NCBI GenBank assembly: GCA_025667525.1
Contig: JANFOE010000571.1
Coordinates: 24,527 to 88,526 of the forward strand
From: Glebionis coronaria
Taxonomy: Eukaryota; Streptophyta; Magnoliopsida; Asterales; Asteraceae
Reading direction: 5' to 3'
DNA: 64,000 bases
Below are positions 24,001 through 37,520 of the stretch, piece after piece. Every line of letters starts with the position of its first letter. Positions within the stretch are counted from its first letter, which is position 1. Made by a program: the position numbers and the translations under genes. A model generated the notes under the pieces. That model saw nothing but the letters and a program-made list of their open reading frames with translations, was not told where the DNA came from and ran no database searches.

Positions 24001-26771
24001 TCTAAATCCGGAGGATTTTTGACGGGAGGCGTATTCAAAGTCGGAGTATCGATAGCAATGACCGTGGGAGATGGAGGAGAAGGATTGTCTTCGTTGAGAA
24101 GATTGTCAAAGAAATTCATGTCTTCATCCCCATCGGTGGGAGAATCATCATTAGCTAAATTCACATCTCCCATGGTGTCTTCAAGATTGTTCCAAAACAA
24201 ATCACTATCTCCAAATAGAGACAATGATGAATCAATAGAGGACACGGTCTCAACATTGGGAAGAGAGGTAGGAATACTTTTGCAAGCATCATTCAAGTGT
24301 TCTTCACAAGCCTCATCAAGAACGTCAATACAATTAACACTCTCATATGAATACGGCTGTTTAGACAACTTTCCCATGTTGAAGACTACTTTATCGTCAC
24401 CCACTCTCATGATAAGCTCACCGGCTTCAACATCGATGAGAGTGCGACCGGTCCTCAGGAATGGACGTCCCACGATCAAGGGAACACGAGGGTCCATCTC
24501 GTAGTCGACGACAACGAAATCAGCAGGAAAAGTGAATTTGTCGACTCCTACAATGACGTCTTCAGCTATCCCCACTGGATAAGCAACCGTACGGTTAGCT
24601 AATTCCAAAGTCATTTTGGTGGGGACTAGCTCTGGGAGAGATAATTGCTTCCAAACGCTTAGAGGCATGAGATTAATACTGGCGCCTAGATCGGCTAGGG
24701 CCATGCAATTCTCTACTCCCGGGAAATTGCAAGGGATTAAGAAATGACCCGGATCACCAAGCTTGTTTGGCAATTTCCTTAAGAGCACTGCAGAGCAGTT
24801 CTCATTAAGTTGGGTGTTGGCAATATCGAGGAGTTTTTCCTTGTCGCTCAGAAGATATTTAAACATTTTCGCATATTTGGGCATGTGAGCGAGAGCCTCA
24901 GCGAAGGAGATGTTGAAATTCAATTGTTTGAACATCTTAAGAAAGTTCGAAACCTGAATATCGTCCTTGCTTTTGAGCTTCTCTTTCCTCAACCTAGATG
25001 GATAAGGTATATTGGAAGAAGAGGAAGGCTTTGGGAGAATAGGATCACTCACATCCTTGGGTGGAGGAGGGGTAGAGGTAGGAGGTGGAGAAATTGAGGA
25101 AGGAGAAGGATGAGGAATAGGAGCAGGTGACTCGTTCTCCTTAGTCACAACCACCGTTGGAGGTATAGGAAGCTCGGGTTCCTTGGTACCTTTGCCACTT
25201 CGAGTGGTGATTGCTTTCATCTCCCCTCTTGGATTCGCAACGGTGTTACTCGGAAGAGTACCCGAAGAAGAGGGTTGATTACCTTGGAAGAAACTAGCCA
25301 TCATGTTCTTCAAGTCATTAGTTTGGCTATCCAACGTATTTCTCATGTCGGCTCTCAAATCGTTTCCTTGCTTGACCAAGTCTGCTTTCAAATTGCGCAC
25401 TTCCTGTTGGAGATTTTCCACGATCACATCATTGGTCCTCATGTAGGTAGCAACCTCTTGGTGTAATGCAGTGGGTTGGTTTGGAGGAGCATTGTATGCG
25501 GGTGGTTGATAAGCAGGTTGTTGGTAAACTTGGTTGTTACGTTGAGGTGGTTGTTGCTGCTTATGAGGTGGGATGTATGGTGTACGAGGTTGTTGTTGTT
25601 GTGGAGTAGGGAGATTGAGGTTTTGTTGTTGGTTTGGGTTGCTTGGAGGAAAACCGGGTGGTGAGAGGTAGTTGTTGGAGCGGTAGCTAAGCAAATTACG
25701 GTCACCTGGAGGTCTAGCTTGATAAGCAGGTTGAGGATAGGTGCCATATGCTGCATTCACATTCTCAGCAGGGTAGTCTTGGGTGGCAGTACAAGTGGTG
25801 TAAGAGTGAGGACCACCGCATATCTCACAAGGTTGGCTGACAGCGTTAACTTGAGCGTTTTTAGCGTTGTTGCTGTTGTTGCTGACGATGTGGGTAACAA
25901 GCGATTCAAGAAGCACAGTGATTTTGTCCAATCGCTTGTCGCTGTCACTAGTGCTAGCACTAGCGACATTGGTCCGAACACTCTTGGTTTGCACACGAGA
26001 CTTGTTCTCAATGATATCCCAAGCAGCATTGGAAGTCTTAGCCAAAAGATTACCCCCCGAGGCACTATTTAGTGAATCTTGGTCACTCATGCTTAAACCA
26101 TTGTAAAAAGTATTAATTTGATGTACTTTGGTAAAACCATGTTGTGGGCATTTTCTTAAAAGATCTTTAAAACGATCCCAAGATTCACTGAACGACTCAT
26201 CGTACTTTTGTTCAAAATTTATGATTTCATTCCGCAAAGCGGTAGTACGAGAGGGTGGGAAAAAGTAATTGATAAACTTGGTTTCCAAATCCGTCCACGA
26301 GAGAATACTCTGTGGCGGTTCTTTAGCAAGCCAATGCCGGGCTTGTCCCTCTAAAGAAAAGGGAAAAAGTTGTAACCTGATAACCTCTTGTGGAACACCA
26401 TTGAACTTGACCGTGTTGGTGAGTTGCAAGAATCTCTTGATGTGGTCGTGTGGATCATCAATGGTACGTCCCAAGAATGGTTGAGCGGAGACCATCTGGA
26501 TAAAGCCTGGTTTTAGCTCAAAGTTGTTGGCGGCAATTGGAGGTATGACAATTGGGTCAGTGTTGCCATCTACATGAGCTTGCAGCAATTCAATCATCGG
26601 GCGATTATCCGGTTGAGGCTCATTGTTGTTGTTATTCATGTTGTTGAAAGGCGGGTTGTTGTTGTTATTATTATTGTTCGGAGGTGGTATGTTGTTGTTG
26701 TTTTGTACACCAGCCATGTCTAAGTTATCGAGAGGCTCGGGATCTTGATAAGACGTGGATCGAGTGCGCAT
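21096..26771 (-). pseudogene. gag-pol: E2 gag-pol polyprotein, full length but with three in-frame stops
   Basis: One frame of 1,891 codons plus the final stop, no frameshift. Seen in order: Asn-rich N-terminus; gag core (WLAKEPPQSILSWTDL, about residues 147-250); zinc knuckle CEICGGPHSYTTC; Gln/Pro-rich linker; protease LADLGASINLMP; RT with [20 protein letters not shown] and FMDD at 23270-23259; RNase H MCDASDFAIG; integrase HHCC zinc site, GIDFMGP, SDRGTHF and GQAEISN with D, D, E. Stops: TAA 23274-23276 (GAA in E1) just before FMDD; TAG 23004-23006 (TAT expected); TAG 22563-22565 (TGG in E1). Protein words are close to E1 through pol, more divergent in gag. Athila lineage is firm. Confidence 0.94.
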
Positions 26772-26985
26772 ACACCTGCAAAAGAACGAACAAAGAAAAG
26801 CAAAGCAAAATATTTTTGGTTTTTATGTTTTTTAATTTTTTTTTTGGATTTTTGAAAATTTTATATTTTTTAGTGTTTTTGAAATTTTTTATGAAAAGGT
26901 AACGTTCACGGGGAACGGATCCCAAAATCCAAGTTCTCACAAAAAACTTTTGATCTTAACGAGAAGAGCCGGCAGCGGCGCCATT
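26772..26985 (-). other. E2 leader with tRNA-Asp-type primer site (26966-26983)
   Basis: On the - strand TGGCGCCGCTGCCGGCTC follows the LTR end after two bases. The first 15 bases match the tRNA-Asp complement with one mismatch; the last three differ. The leader is only about 190 bases, far shorter than E1's, and contains a T/A-rich stretch near 26830-26890. Confidence 0.85.
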
Positions 26986-28643
26986 TGATACTTTGATTTT
27001 GCTTAGGGGTTCAATTTTCTCTCTCAGTCCTCTCGAATTGATCTCAGCTCTAAGTGGAATGATTTGTTCTTGGTTGTTAAAAAGTGGTTGGTTTGTTTAT
27101 CTATTTTAAACTATATAGCAAGTAATTAAAGTGTCGATGAGTAAAATGGAAGTTAAAAGATTAAAATCAAAATGACGAGTAAACATAAAAGCTTGAAAAC
27201 TTAAAGGTAACAATGGAAAAGTACCATCACACTAAATAAAACTAACACTTGGAAAACTTTGTGAAAAATAAGAACTAGTAGAAAAGTACTAAAAGAAAGT
27301 AAGATCGGAATATAGCAAAACACTCAAATCGGAACAAACAAACTAGGGTCAATCGGAAAGTATTCCGATCTATAGATCGGAATATGGGAGAGATAAACTG
27401 ATCGAAATATGGGGAATAAACTTGCAATCGGAATGTTAAAAAGAGGTGTAATCGGAATGTTTGGAAACTTACCAATCGGAATAATCAAAGAATAAAGACA
27501 ATCGGAATATGCTGATGGGTCTCAATCCGAATGTGCTCAAAACGAGGAACAATCAGAACAACTAAACCCTTTTCCGATCGGGCGATCGGAAAGAGGGTGG
27601 TGTGTACGGTCGGAATACTCGGTCGGAAAAGGGCTTTGCCCTTTCCTAAAATGGTGCAAATTCGAGAAAAGCAAAGGCAACAAGCTTATGGAATAAACTA
27701 ACTCCCAAAACTAGCTCGAATCCAACAATAAGCTGATCAAATAAGCACTAAGAACACTTTATCTAGGCTTCAAATAAACAACTTTTAAATCAAATCAATA
27801 AAATGAACTTTTCATAAAGACTTTAAAAAGTAAATAAGCTAAATCAACAAATAAGCCAATAAGAACAAGGATCTTAAAGCTTATTCGTGTATAAACTTAA
27901 GGAAACATAAAAAGTAATCAACTTTTTAAGCATAAATCATTGATGAACAACACGGATCATACGAGATTTGTACCAAAATCAATCAAAATAAAAGAAAGGA
28001 AGGATGAGATTAAAGATTAAAAGATAAAAACTTGAACTTGATTAATGAAAAAGTAATACAAAGTCTTGATCTTGAAAATAGAAAAAGATGAAATCTAGTG
28101 AGAGAAAGTTTAGAACTTTCTCTCTCTAAAACTAAAAACTACCTAAAAGACTAAGTGTGAATTTTTGTGAAGTAAGGCCCTATATATAGGCAAGTCTTGT
28201 GGGCTTTGTGAATGGGCTTGGTTTTGGGCTTCTTTTCTTCTTCCTTCTTTAGTCTTCTCGTCTCTTTTAATTAAACGTTTCCGACTTTGGATTTTTAGAA
28301 GTATCGGTGAATAATTCCAACTCGTCTTATAATCTTTAGTTTAATAGACTCGAGTTCTTCGACATATATGAATCTTCCATCTTTGGCTCTATTCTTCGAT
28401 AAATCTTCAAATAGGCACAATAACTTCAAATCCTTTGCATCTCTTGGACAATAGACTTCGTCGTGAGTCTTTTTCCTTGATAAAGCCCGTGCAATCCCAT
28501 GTTTTCTTCATTATTCATCCGGTTGACTCTGAAAACACAATAAACACAAAAACCACTTCCAAACAAATGATATTAAATACGTGTTTTGGTCTCGTTTTAG
28601 CCAGAATTAAGTGGTAAAAGGATGGGTGTTTTCACACCTATCA
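26986..28643 (-). repeat. E2 5' LTR, full length (1,658 bp)
   Basis: Carries the 385-bp segment absent from the other LTR, so it represents the original LTR length. TATA at 28180-28189, TCGGAAT cluster 27303-27655. Ends TGATA and TATCA are inverted. Confidence 0.92.
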
Positions 28644-28648
28644 GCAAC
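28644..28648. repeat. E2 right target-site duplication GCAAC
   Basis: Same five bases as 17896-17900; after it the E3 internal sequence resumes (CACAAGTGGTC). Confidence 0.92.
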
Positions 28649-30922
28649 CACAAGTGGTCTTTAAAACATTTAACGCTATCGGCTTCTCAATTCTAATGGT
28701 TCACATTAGCCGCGAACCACTTTTATTACCTATATTATCCTTTTTATAAGCATCGACTATATTTTAAATTGTTCGACAATTTATTTTGCACCTTCATTAT
28801 TAAGGAATATGTCCTAATTGGTTCTTTATCTTTTCTTGATGATATAATTATCATGTCCGTATTTATTCAAAATTTCTTTCTTCATATCTTCTATGTTTCA
28901 GTTTCGTCTTTACTATTATCTTTATCTGTTTTACTCAATCTGACGTTTAAAGTGTCGATAATTATTACATGTAAATTAACAATAATTATTTGATTTTTAT
29001 GAAACGTAAACGTAAAAATTTTAAATATCTTAGTTCGACCAATTATATAAAATGTTCAAATTAATTTGAATTTAATTAACAAGATTTTTGTTGATTTATC
29101 GAAAATATTTAATAAGATTCGTAAATGTTCGAAAAACCTTTGTTTATACTTTGGTCAAAGTTTTCTTAGTTTGAAAAGTAAAAAATATCGTTTCAAATGT
29201 CAAGTCATAAATTATATAGTTTCCTAAATTCTTCTTAAGTTGTCTAAAAGCACACACAAACATTTACCCCTAAACAGGAGTTTAGTTAAATGTTTTGGTT
29301 ATAAGGGAATAATCCCTTAAAATCCTTTGTTAAAACATTTGTCAAAATATATTTTCACTTTCTTTTTAGTATAACTCAAAGTCTTAAATGACTTCTAAAT
29401 TTTGAAGAGTCGATTTATATTCCATTAACTTATTAATCACATAGTCAAATAGTATAGAGGATTAAGTCTTTAATCACATGTTAAATATTAAGGTACAGGT
29501 TTTTATTGTTCGGTCAATTTAGGGCAGTCTATAACTAATTATTAACTCATTCTTATACTCATAAACAAACAAATAGTCCTTAATGATCACGGGCATGAAT
29601 TTATCAAATTACAGCCTACACACGTGATTCACCAAATTTATGAATGCTACATGTGCATTGGTCAATCCAAACGACATCACGTGAAACTCATAATGTTCAT
29701 CACAAGTTCTGGATGTAATGATTGGAATTGATAATCTTTTTCGCAGATGCGAAGTTGATGATAACCATGCCATGGATAAAATCTTTAAAACATACACTAG
29801 AACCTTGTAAATGATCGAACAAATCTTCCATTTCGAGTTATGGATGTCGTTTTCGATTGTCAATTTACTCAGTTCACAGTAATCTATAAATATAAGGAAT
29901 GACAACACCATAGCTCTTCATGATGACGAGATTGGTAGAATAAAATCTTTCTCCGACAACTCTCTCAGTTGTACGGTAATTCCTTTAATTCAGATGGTGC
30001 TGACGTACAGTGCACAAGCCACAGGCGCAGCACCGGAAATATAATCAATACCAATTTCAACTTGCCTTAATGGCAAAAGTCTAGGTAATTCATTAACAAA
30101 TACTTACTAAAGTTTCAAGTAACAGAATTATCTTTTTAATTAACTTCTTTCTAGATTATAATATCTATGACTAATTTACAACCATTTACGGTAAAATTTC
30201 AAGTCTAAATGCAGGATAAAATTATCCATCAAGAATTATTTAGATCACTTTTGATAATCAACATCTTATCATTTAGGCGAATTCAATTCGAGTTCCCATC
30301 AATTAAGACAATGTCGTCATGTCATAATCAATCAATCCATTCTACTGGCATTATCAACTTTCCAGTTTCATTGTCGTCGATAAGATGTGAACTTCTCAAA
30401 GGACTAATAATAACTCATAATTCTTCACAAATTCAGGGATATTAGGATACACAACTACTATTAAAAGAGTAAGGTCAACGCATAATCTATGCGAGAGAAT
30501 TTCAAATCAGATACAGATGAAAACATTTAACGAATATGAATATATCCCATGTTTTCATAATTTGAGTACGCATTCGAAAGCTCCTCGGATCGTTACCCAG
30601 GTCATTCAAATGAAATCAAATCAAAAGAAATGATAAGAACGTTAATACATCCAGTCGGGTATCAACACTCGGTAATCAGATACTTTTCCTAAGAATCTCA
30701 CTACGGGAGAATTGGACAAGAAAGAATTGTCAATTGTCAAATAAGACAATTTCCACAGATGAGTAAATTCAACTCAGAAGAATAGATGCTACAGGCACAT
30801 ATGTAGGTGTCCCTAACACTATGTCCCTATTTTTCACTTCTTGCAGATCTCATAAAATTTATTCTTTCACAATCTTCAAAGAGAATGTAGTTTTTATTCA
30901 TTAGTTTTATGGTGACTACTAG
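28649..30922 (-). pseudogene. E3 internal fragment with reverse transcriptase fossil
   Basis: On the - strand, 30090-29560 reads in broken frames as a gypsy RT: LPRPLPFRQVEIGID, then ELREL...FILP, DYCELSKLTIEN, and HYEFHVMSFGLTNAHVAF, where chromoviruses have HYEFLVMPFGLTNAPAAF. Upstream 30230-30450 holds the protease region in fragments. The same text with the same lesions is in E4 (36640-37520). The fragment ends at 30922 where E4 is inserted, and at 28649 where E2 is inserted. Confidence 0.7.
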
Positions 30923-33900
30923 TGTGACAATCCGTCAATTTACGATTGATATTTTATTCTCAATATTTATTTGAAAATATTATTTTATGAACTCACTTAT
31001 TTTGGGAAGAAATTTGAATTTACGTCTTGAAGTAGCATCGACTACGTTTAAACCGGAGGATTCAACGTTACGTGCTTACGCTTACATACATCGTCTTTGG
31101 TGACAGTCCGACATTTCAGAAAATAAATTTGTCCATGAATATTATTTTGGAGTTTTAAATTTGTGTTGGTTCATAAACTCACAAATTTACGAGAAGAGAT
31201 TAGGACTTACGATTTTATTTTAACGTCCTTTACGACTAAACCGGAAACCCTAGGATTACGTATTTACGTTTTCGAACTCCGTTTTTGATGAGACAATTTT
31301 TATTGGATTCGTTTTGTGACGTTGATTCATAATTTATAAAAACGTTTTTCGTAAAACGACCCGAGGGCACGCAAATCGAGGAAACTAGAATCGAGGAGTA
31401 CCCGTATTTAAATAGGGATGAGACAAGATAAATCTTGCCCCACCTCCACTCTTGGACGGCAAGAGTAAGCAACACAACACCTTAGGTGTCAAGTTGCAAG
31501 CATAGAACTTACACTTGTCTAATTAGCTTACTTTGTAAGCTTCCACTACATCAAAACAAGCTACCAAAACCACTCACTCTCATTTCACACATGCAAAACA
31601 ACTTTCATCCTCCCTTTCTCTCTAAAAATGCCGTCCCTCATCCCACTCAAAACCCTCATTTGATCAAAATCAACCACAAAATCTCATGTTATTCATATAC
31701 ATGTTGATGCCCTTTTGAATCCCTATTGATTGGTGCAAGTTATAACATCCAAGGAGGAGTTTCCGTGGAGTCTTGAGGCTGATTTTCCACAAGGAGTTTA
31801 TGAAGATTGGTGGTCATGAAGATGGTCTTGCTGCATCACAAGTATCTCCAACAAAATCCATGTCCAAATCATAACCTACATCAACTTGGTGGTATAAAGA
31901 TTGTCCTCCTCATCTTCTTGTTATTTTGATTATGTAAACATGTATTTTATTTCCTGTTGTATATGTATATGATGATTATATGATGATAAAAAATGTTATG
32001 TGGGGATTTGTTGTTGATAAACATGATTAAAAAGGTGAAAAACTATAAAGAACAAGGTTAAAATCTTACTTAAATTTGTTGGCTGTATAAAACAGTAAAG
32101 AAACATGTCATGAACTGATAAAATAGCATAGATTAATGGATTTACAGTAAGCTATGGGTCTTGTACACATGTGAGAGTTGGCCATGCAATGGAATCATTG
32201 TAATGAGTGAGATATGATCAAAACAAGTTTAAGGTACAAATCTGAGTTCACTGTTTTGGACGATTTTTAGAAAATACTTAGAGGATGATTCAACAGTAGA
32301 TATAGGAGAGTTAAATGGAGAACATATCATGTATTTTATGTGATAAAAAGTTGAGCTTCTATCTCCATATAGAACTCTAGATATGGCAGTTTTGGTGAAA
32401 GTGAAGATAAAAATCAGATTTTTGGAAATTAAAGTATAATACTATTATATAAGCACTCAAAATTTAATAGTATAAAATATAAATTAAAACCCACTAACTT
32501 ATATAATACATTTATATAAATATTTACAATGGTAATAAGTGGACATTTTATAAAAATGGTAAATTGTTAAGTTTTATAAGTTATAAAACTATAAACATGA
32601 TTTTTACGACTTTTTCGGCTAATACCGTAAAATTAACATTTTTGTTAAATAAAACTTAGATGGTTGGACCCGTCTAATGTAAACTTTATAAAACTTATAT
32701 ACTGATATATAAACATGTATAACAAGTAAAAACCGATAAGACCCGAACTGTAGGACATACGGACATTAACGGACTAAATTAACGTTATTGGACTAATAAT
32801 ACAACAAAAATGGACTAAAACACTTATAAACTTATTATTTGGGCTTAACCCATTTAGGCCCAACTTGTAAAGTATAACTACTGATAATATAAGTATGAAA
32901 TGGATTAATACAAGTTAATAAACTTATAATAGGCTTATTGGACCTAAAACACGTAAATAGGTAAAACGAGAAAACTAGTATAAAAGTTATCGACACATAA
33001 CACAAAAATGAATAAATGAGAATATGTAAACCCACTTGATCATCATATATATAAAATCATCATATGTATACATAATTGTTATTTTTATAAATTCATTAGA
33101 CATGAGTCTAAGACGAGTATTATTTGTCTAGGTTTCCGTGATTGAAGCACGTACCATACGTCCGAATTGCCGATAACCCGCCTTCCCACATCAACGTGAG
33201 TTCATAGCCTCGCACTCTTTTAAATGTTTTTATAAATGTTTTATAAACCCGTGAGGGAGATAACATGTTAGTTTTTATAAAATAGGACATCATTTGTCCC
33301 GATTGTTTGTTTATTAACTTGGACCCGAATGATTGTATGACCCGAATGTATGACCCGATAAATGATTAAAGGACCCGATAGATGAAATCAAATGGATTAT
33401 TAAAGTTAGGTTATGTCACTAAAAGTCCCATTAGCATGAATTGTGAACTACCGGGATTTGGTAGACGCTTGTGTATATAATAGTACTATTTGGGGACGAT
33501 CACCCCAGTTCGCGCCTTGACGGTTGATCCCCGTCGTGCCACGTTGATTGGTAAGCGAATTTATGTATGAGAAGATTTCCATAGCGTGACCTTTGTGACG
33601 ACACGCTACTTTAGATGGGCAAAATTTGTATCGGGTTAGCTACCCGTTGCTGGTTTAGTAAGGTAACAATGTCATGCGGTTTATAATAATCCGACTAACG
33701 AAATACTACTAGACGCTCCGAATTACGATGTATTGCCTGACTAGCAATACAGGGTCATACCATTGATATTATGTTTGTGTTTTGGTTTTTGTAACCATAT
33801 TCATATAACGGTTTTTGTTTTCATACAACGTCATAAGACGTATTGTATGATGTTTTTACGACATTGGCTCGTATAATGATTTTTAAGGCGAATGCCTATA

Positions 33901-34344
33901 TTATGATTTTCGATAAGGATTTGTATAAAATGACTTTGGCTATTTTATGGCCTATTAAAATGATTTATACAAGATGATTTTCAGTAATAATTTTATACTG
34001 ATATTATATTGATGGATTTTACTAAACTCTATGAATTCACTCGGCGTTATCGCTGACCTTTTCTTTTAACATGTTTTACCTCAGGTACTTGAAGGTAATT
34101 CTCGGGAAGACGACAAGAATTCATGGCCCGCACTTAAACAATATTTTCCATTCAAATACTTTGTAAAACTTTGTATGAAATAATATGACTTGGGACCGAT
34201 GTAACTTTGATATTTATGAATGGAAATGATTTATTATTAAACGACGCGATTTTTATGCGTTGTCTATGATGTGAGTAATGTGCTATCCCGTAACACCAAC
34301 GAGTCTTCCGCTGTATTGAGTTGTATAAATTTGGGGGTGTTACA
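30923..34344 (+). repeat. E4 5' LTR, complete (3,422 bp)
   Basis: Starts TGTGACAATCC, ends GGGGGTGTTACA; TGT/ACA ends. A TATTTAAATAGG stretch near 31405 is the best TATA-like site, which would make U3 only about 0.5 kb and the transcribed part nearly 2.9 kb. Short frames inside, such as at 31486-31707, recur in the other LTR copy and are not genes. Confidence 0.88.
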
Positions 34345-34347
34345 GTT

Positions 34348-34361
34348 TGGTACCAGAGCTC
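34348..34361 (+). other. E4 primer binding site, initiator tRNA-Met type
   Basis: TGGTACCAGAGCTC three bases after the LTR; TGGTATCAGAGC is the usual plant initiator-Met complement, so one mismatch in the first 12. Same site on the - strand for E3 (42968-42981) and again at 42256. Confidence 0.85.
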
Positions 34362-36639
34362 TCGTTATAGAGAACGAAAGATTTTTAAAACTAAGGTTTT
34401 GAATAAAACTTTTCAAAATCTTTTAACTATAAAACATTTTTCTAAAAATGTCTAAAAATCTTTTGACTATAACGGTGCCGAAGAATTCCCGAGTTACCGA
34501 CAAGGCCAGACTGAGAAGTGTTATTTTAATATATATATATATAACTTGGATTATATATATGATGTAATTTGATTACATGATTGTTTGATGATTATTTTAA
34601 TATTTATACGAGGTATTTATACGACGTAGATTGTCACAAGAAACCCTAACTCCCCTAGCAAATTAATCGAAGCTATTCTCGTAGGAATTCTAGCTATCCT
34701 AGATCTAAACCAAGTTGTGGATATTTATGATCCCAACAAAATGGTTGATATTCGTAGAAATGTAGATATTAGTTGATTGTGATATTGAAAAAGAATTGGC
34801 GAGATTAAATCTGATATCGATGTCATGACGGTCTTTCCTTATAGAGTGGAGTTTGACAAAACATTATCACCTGGAAAGATGTCATCTGATTCGTTGTCAT
34901 CCAATTCTTAAATTGAAATTGAAAGGGTGAATGTTGCACTTGAGGCTGTCATTGGAACCAGTACCCAAAAGCCTCATGGCACTAGTACCTTTCCGAGAAG
35001 TCTAATTGAATGTATGAGTCATCTCATACTAGTGACTCATTTGATAATTGTTGTTGTAAGAGCTAATAGGATTGGAAATTAAGTGTTGATAATATTGAGC
35101 TTTCATTTCCCTTTTAAGGCCTAAGAATAAGGTTGAAGTATTGGAGAATGAGGTAGGATATCGAATTGAGTATAAAATTGGTTGAAACTTGAATAAAGTA
35201 AAATTTAACTTATATGGAATATGAGATTGTTAAGAGGAAATTATTAAGTCATGTGTTTGAATTATAAGGTTTTAATTGATTGTTAGTTTGTGTTAAGGGT
35301 TGTTCCTAGGCCATTGTCCAATAATGAGGATGCCCAGTGTCCAGGAAATAAATTGAAGAAATCTTCTTCTAAATTGGGACCAATGGATCTTCCGGGACAT
35401 GTGGAACACCTAATGACTCTTGTAGATTAGTATTCATTGTAGTATCTTTTAAAAATCCCTAACTTAACTAAGACATCAGTTGGAAGGATGAGTTCTGAGA
35501 ATTGTATGACATAGTGACACGTAATGTGTAACGGTACAATTTTGACTTGTTTGTGATTAATAAAAAGACTACCTTTGATTGCTAAATTCTACATATATCG
35601 ATGTTATCTATCTTTTATTGCTTCATTCTAATGTTCGCATTAGTGATGCAACCATTGAACAAGTACTCATCTTGATTTGAGTTACGTTGTGAATTATTCT
35701 TTTGAGTGCCATCGAGATCATGAACCTCATGATTATTTAGCTAAAGCTCATTTCCTGATATATTGTAGTAAGTTCTTGGCGAACAACTCTTCATCACTCT
35801 TTTGCAGATCACTCGTTGTTTTTATAAGATACAATAGTATCCCTTGAGAATTTTTTTTTTTTTGAATTCTCATCACTAAAAGGATTATTCAAAATAAGAT
35901 TTATAAGTGATTGATATCAAAATGAAGTTGTTTATGAGACGCTTTGGAAACTTAATTGTTTTCATAACAAAGAAAATCTTTGTAAATATATTTTTGATTC
36001 TTATTTAAGAATTAAGCATGAAGATGTTTTTATTATAAACATGATGATAAAATTTTGACGAACTGAGTATTGCATCGTTAATCTTGAAATTGTATATAGT
36101 TGCGCGCCTACATACAATTTGGAATGGACCATGCAAGACTGATTAGTAGTCACCATAAAACTAATGAGTAAACACTACATTTTCTTTGAAGATGTGAAAG
36201 ATAAAATTTTATGAGATCTGCAAGAAGTGAAAAATAAGGACATAATGTAAGGGACACCTGCATATGTGCTTGTAGCATCTATTCTTCTGAGTCGAAATTA
36301 CTCATCTGTGGAAATTGTCTTATTTGACAATTGACAATTCTTTCTTGTCCAATTCTCCCTATTGAGATTCTTAGGAGAAGTATCTGATTATCGAGTGTTG
36401 ATACCCGACTGGATGTATCGACGTTCCTATCATTTTTTTGAGTTCATTTCATTTGAATGACCTGGGTAACGATCCGAGGAGCTTTCGAATGCGTACTCAA
36501 ATTATGAAAACATGGGATATATTCATATTCGTTAAATGTTTTCGTCTGTATCTGATTTGAAATTCTATCGCGTAGATTATACGTTGACCTTGCTCTTTTA
36601 ATAGTAGTTGTGTCTCCATATATCCTTGAACTTGTGAAG
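34362..36639 (+). other. E4 gag region, decayed beyond recognition
   Basis: About 2.3 kb where gag should be. No frame over 60 codons looks like gag and no zinc knuckle was found. A short (TA)n run lies at 34532-34557. The first 540 bases recur inverted at 42286-42983 as part of E3. Confidence 0.5.
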
Positions 36640-37520
36640 GATTATGAGTTATTATTAGTCTTTTGAGAAGTTCACATCTTATCGACGGCAATAAAACTGA
36701 AAAGTTGATAGTGCCAGTAGAATGGATTGATTGATTATGACATGACGACATTGTCTTAATTGATGGGAACTCGAATAGAATTCCCCTATATGATAAGATG
36801 TTGATTATCAAAAGTGATCTAAATAATTCTTGATGGATGACCGTATCCTGCATTTAGACTTGAAATTATACCGTGAATGATTGTGAATTAGTCATAGATA
36901 TTGTAATCTAGAAGAACCTAATATGAATTTATTAAAAGATAATTCTGTTATTTGAAACTTTAGTAAGTATTTGTTAATGAATTACCTAGACCTTTGCCAT
37001 TTAGGCAAGTTGAAATTGGTATTGATTATATTTCCAGTGCTGCACTTGTGGCTTGTGCACTGTACGTCAGCACCATCTGAATTTAAGGAATTACCGTACA
37101 ACTGAGAGAGTTGTCGGAGAAAGATTTTATTCTACCAAGCTCGTCATCATGAAAAGCTATGGTGTTATCATTCCTTATATTTATAGATTACTGTTAATTG
37201 AGTAAATTAACAATCGAAAACGATATCCATAACTCGAAATGGAAGATTTGTTCGATCATTTACAAGGTTTTAGCGTATGTTTTAAAGATTTGATTCACGG
37301 CATGGTTATCATCAACGTCGCGTCCGCGAAAAAGATATGTATTCCAATCACTACATCCGGTACTTGTAATGACCATTATGAGTTTCATGTTATGTCGTTT
37401 GGATTGACTAATACACATGTAGCATTCATAAATTTGGTGAATCACGTGTGTAGGCTGTAATTTGATAAATTCATGCTCGTGATCATTAAGAACTATATGT
37501 TTGTTTATAAGAATAAGAAT
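36640..37520 (+). pseudogene. E4 protease and reverse transcriptase fossil
   Basis: Readable in pieces: VEWID near 36715 (MDWL motif of the protease-RT linker), LPRPLPFRQVEIGIDYIS near 36990, A-P-Y-R-L-A-P-S-E region 37040-37085 with two single-base losses, ELREL 37100, EDLFDHLQG 37240, HYEFHVMSFGLTNTHVAF 37375-37430, and DKFMLVIIKNYMFVYKNKNE 37460-37520 where the active family has the FIDD active-site segment. Stops and shifts throughout, so it cannot code. Assigned to the Tekay/Del branch from RT wording and Met priming. Confidence 0.72.

Larger units (their letters stand above)
17901..28643 (-). mobile_element. E2: complete Athila-type Ty3/gypsy element with target duplication
   Basis: LTRs at 17901-19173 and 26986-28643 begin TGATA and end TATCA, flanked by GCAAC on both sides. 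Internal order on the - strand: primer site 26966-26983, gag-pol 26771-21096, noncoding tail, polypurine tract next to 19173. The LTRs differ at under 20 bases by eye outside one large deletion, so the insertion is young. The LTR sequence is not recognisably related to that of E1, although gag-pol and the 3' noncoding tail are. All structural parts are present, but the coding frame has three stops. Confidence 0.94.

Noticed and set aside
31486..31707. 73-codon frame repeated at 39403-39624
   Set aside because: Part of the two E4 LTR copies; Pro/His-rich chance frame without domain features.
36497..36853. 118-codon - strand frame, repeated at 30209-30445
   Set aside because: Antisense of the decayed protease region of E4 and E3; conservation is explained by the shared element.
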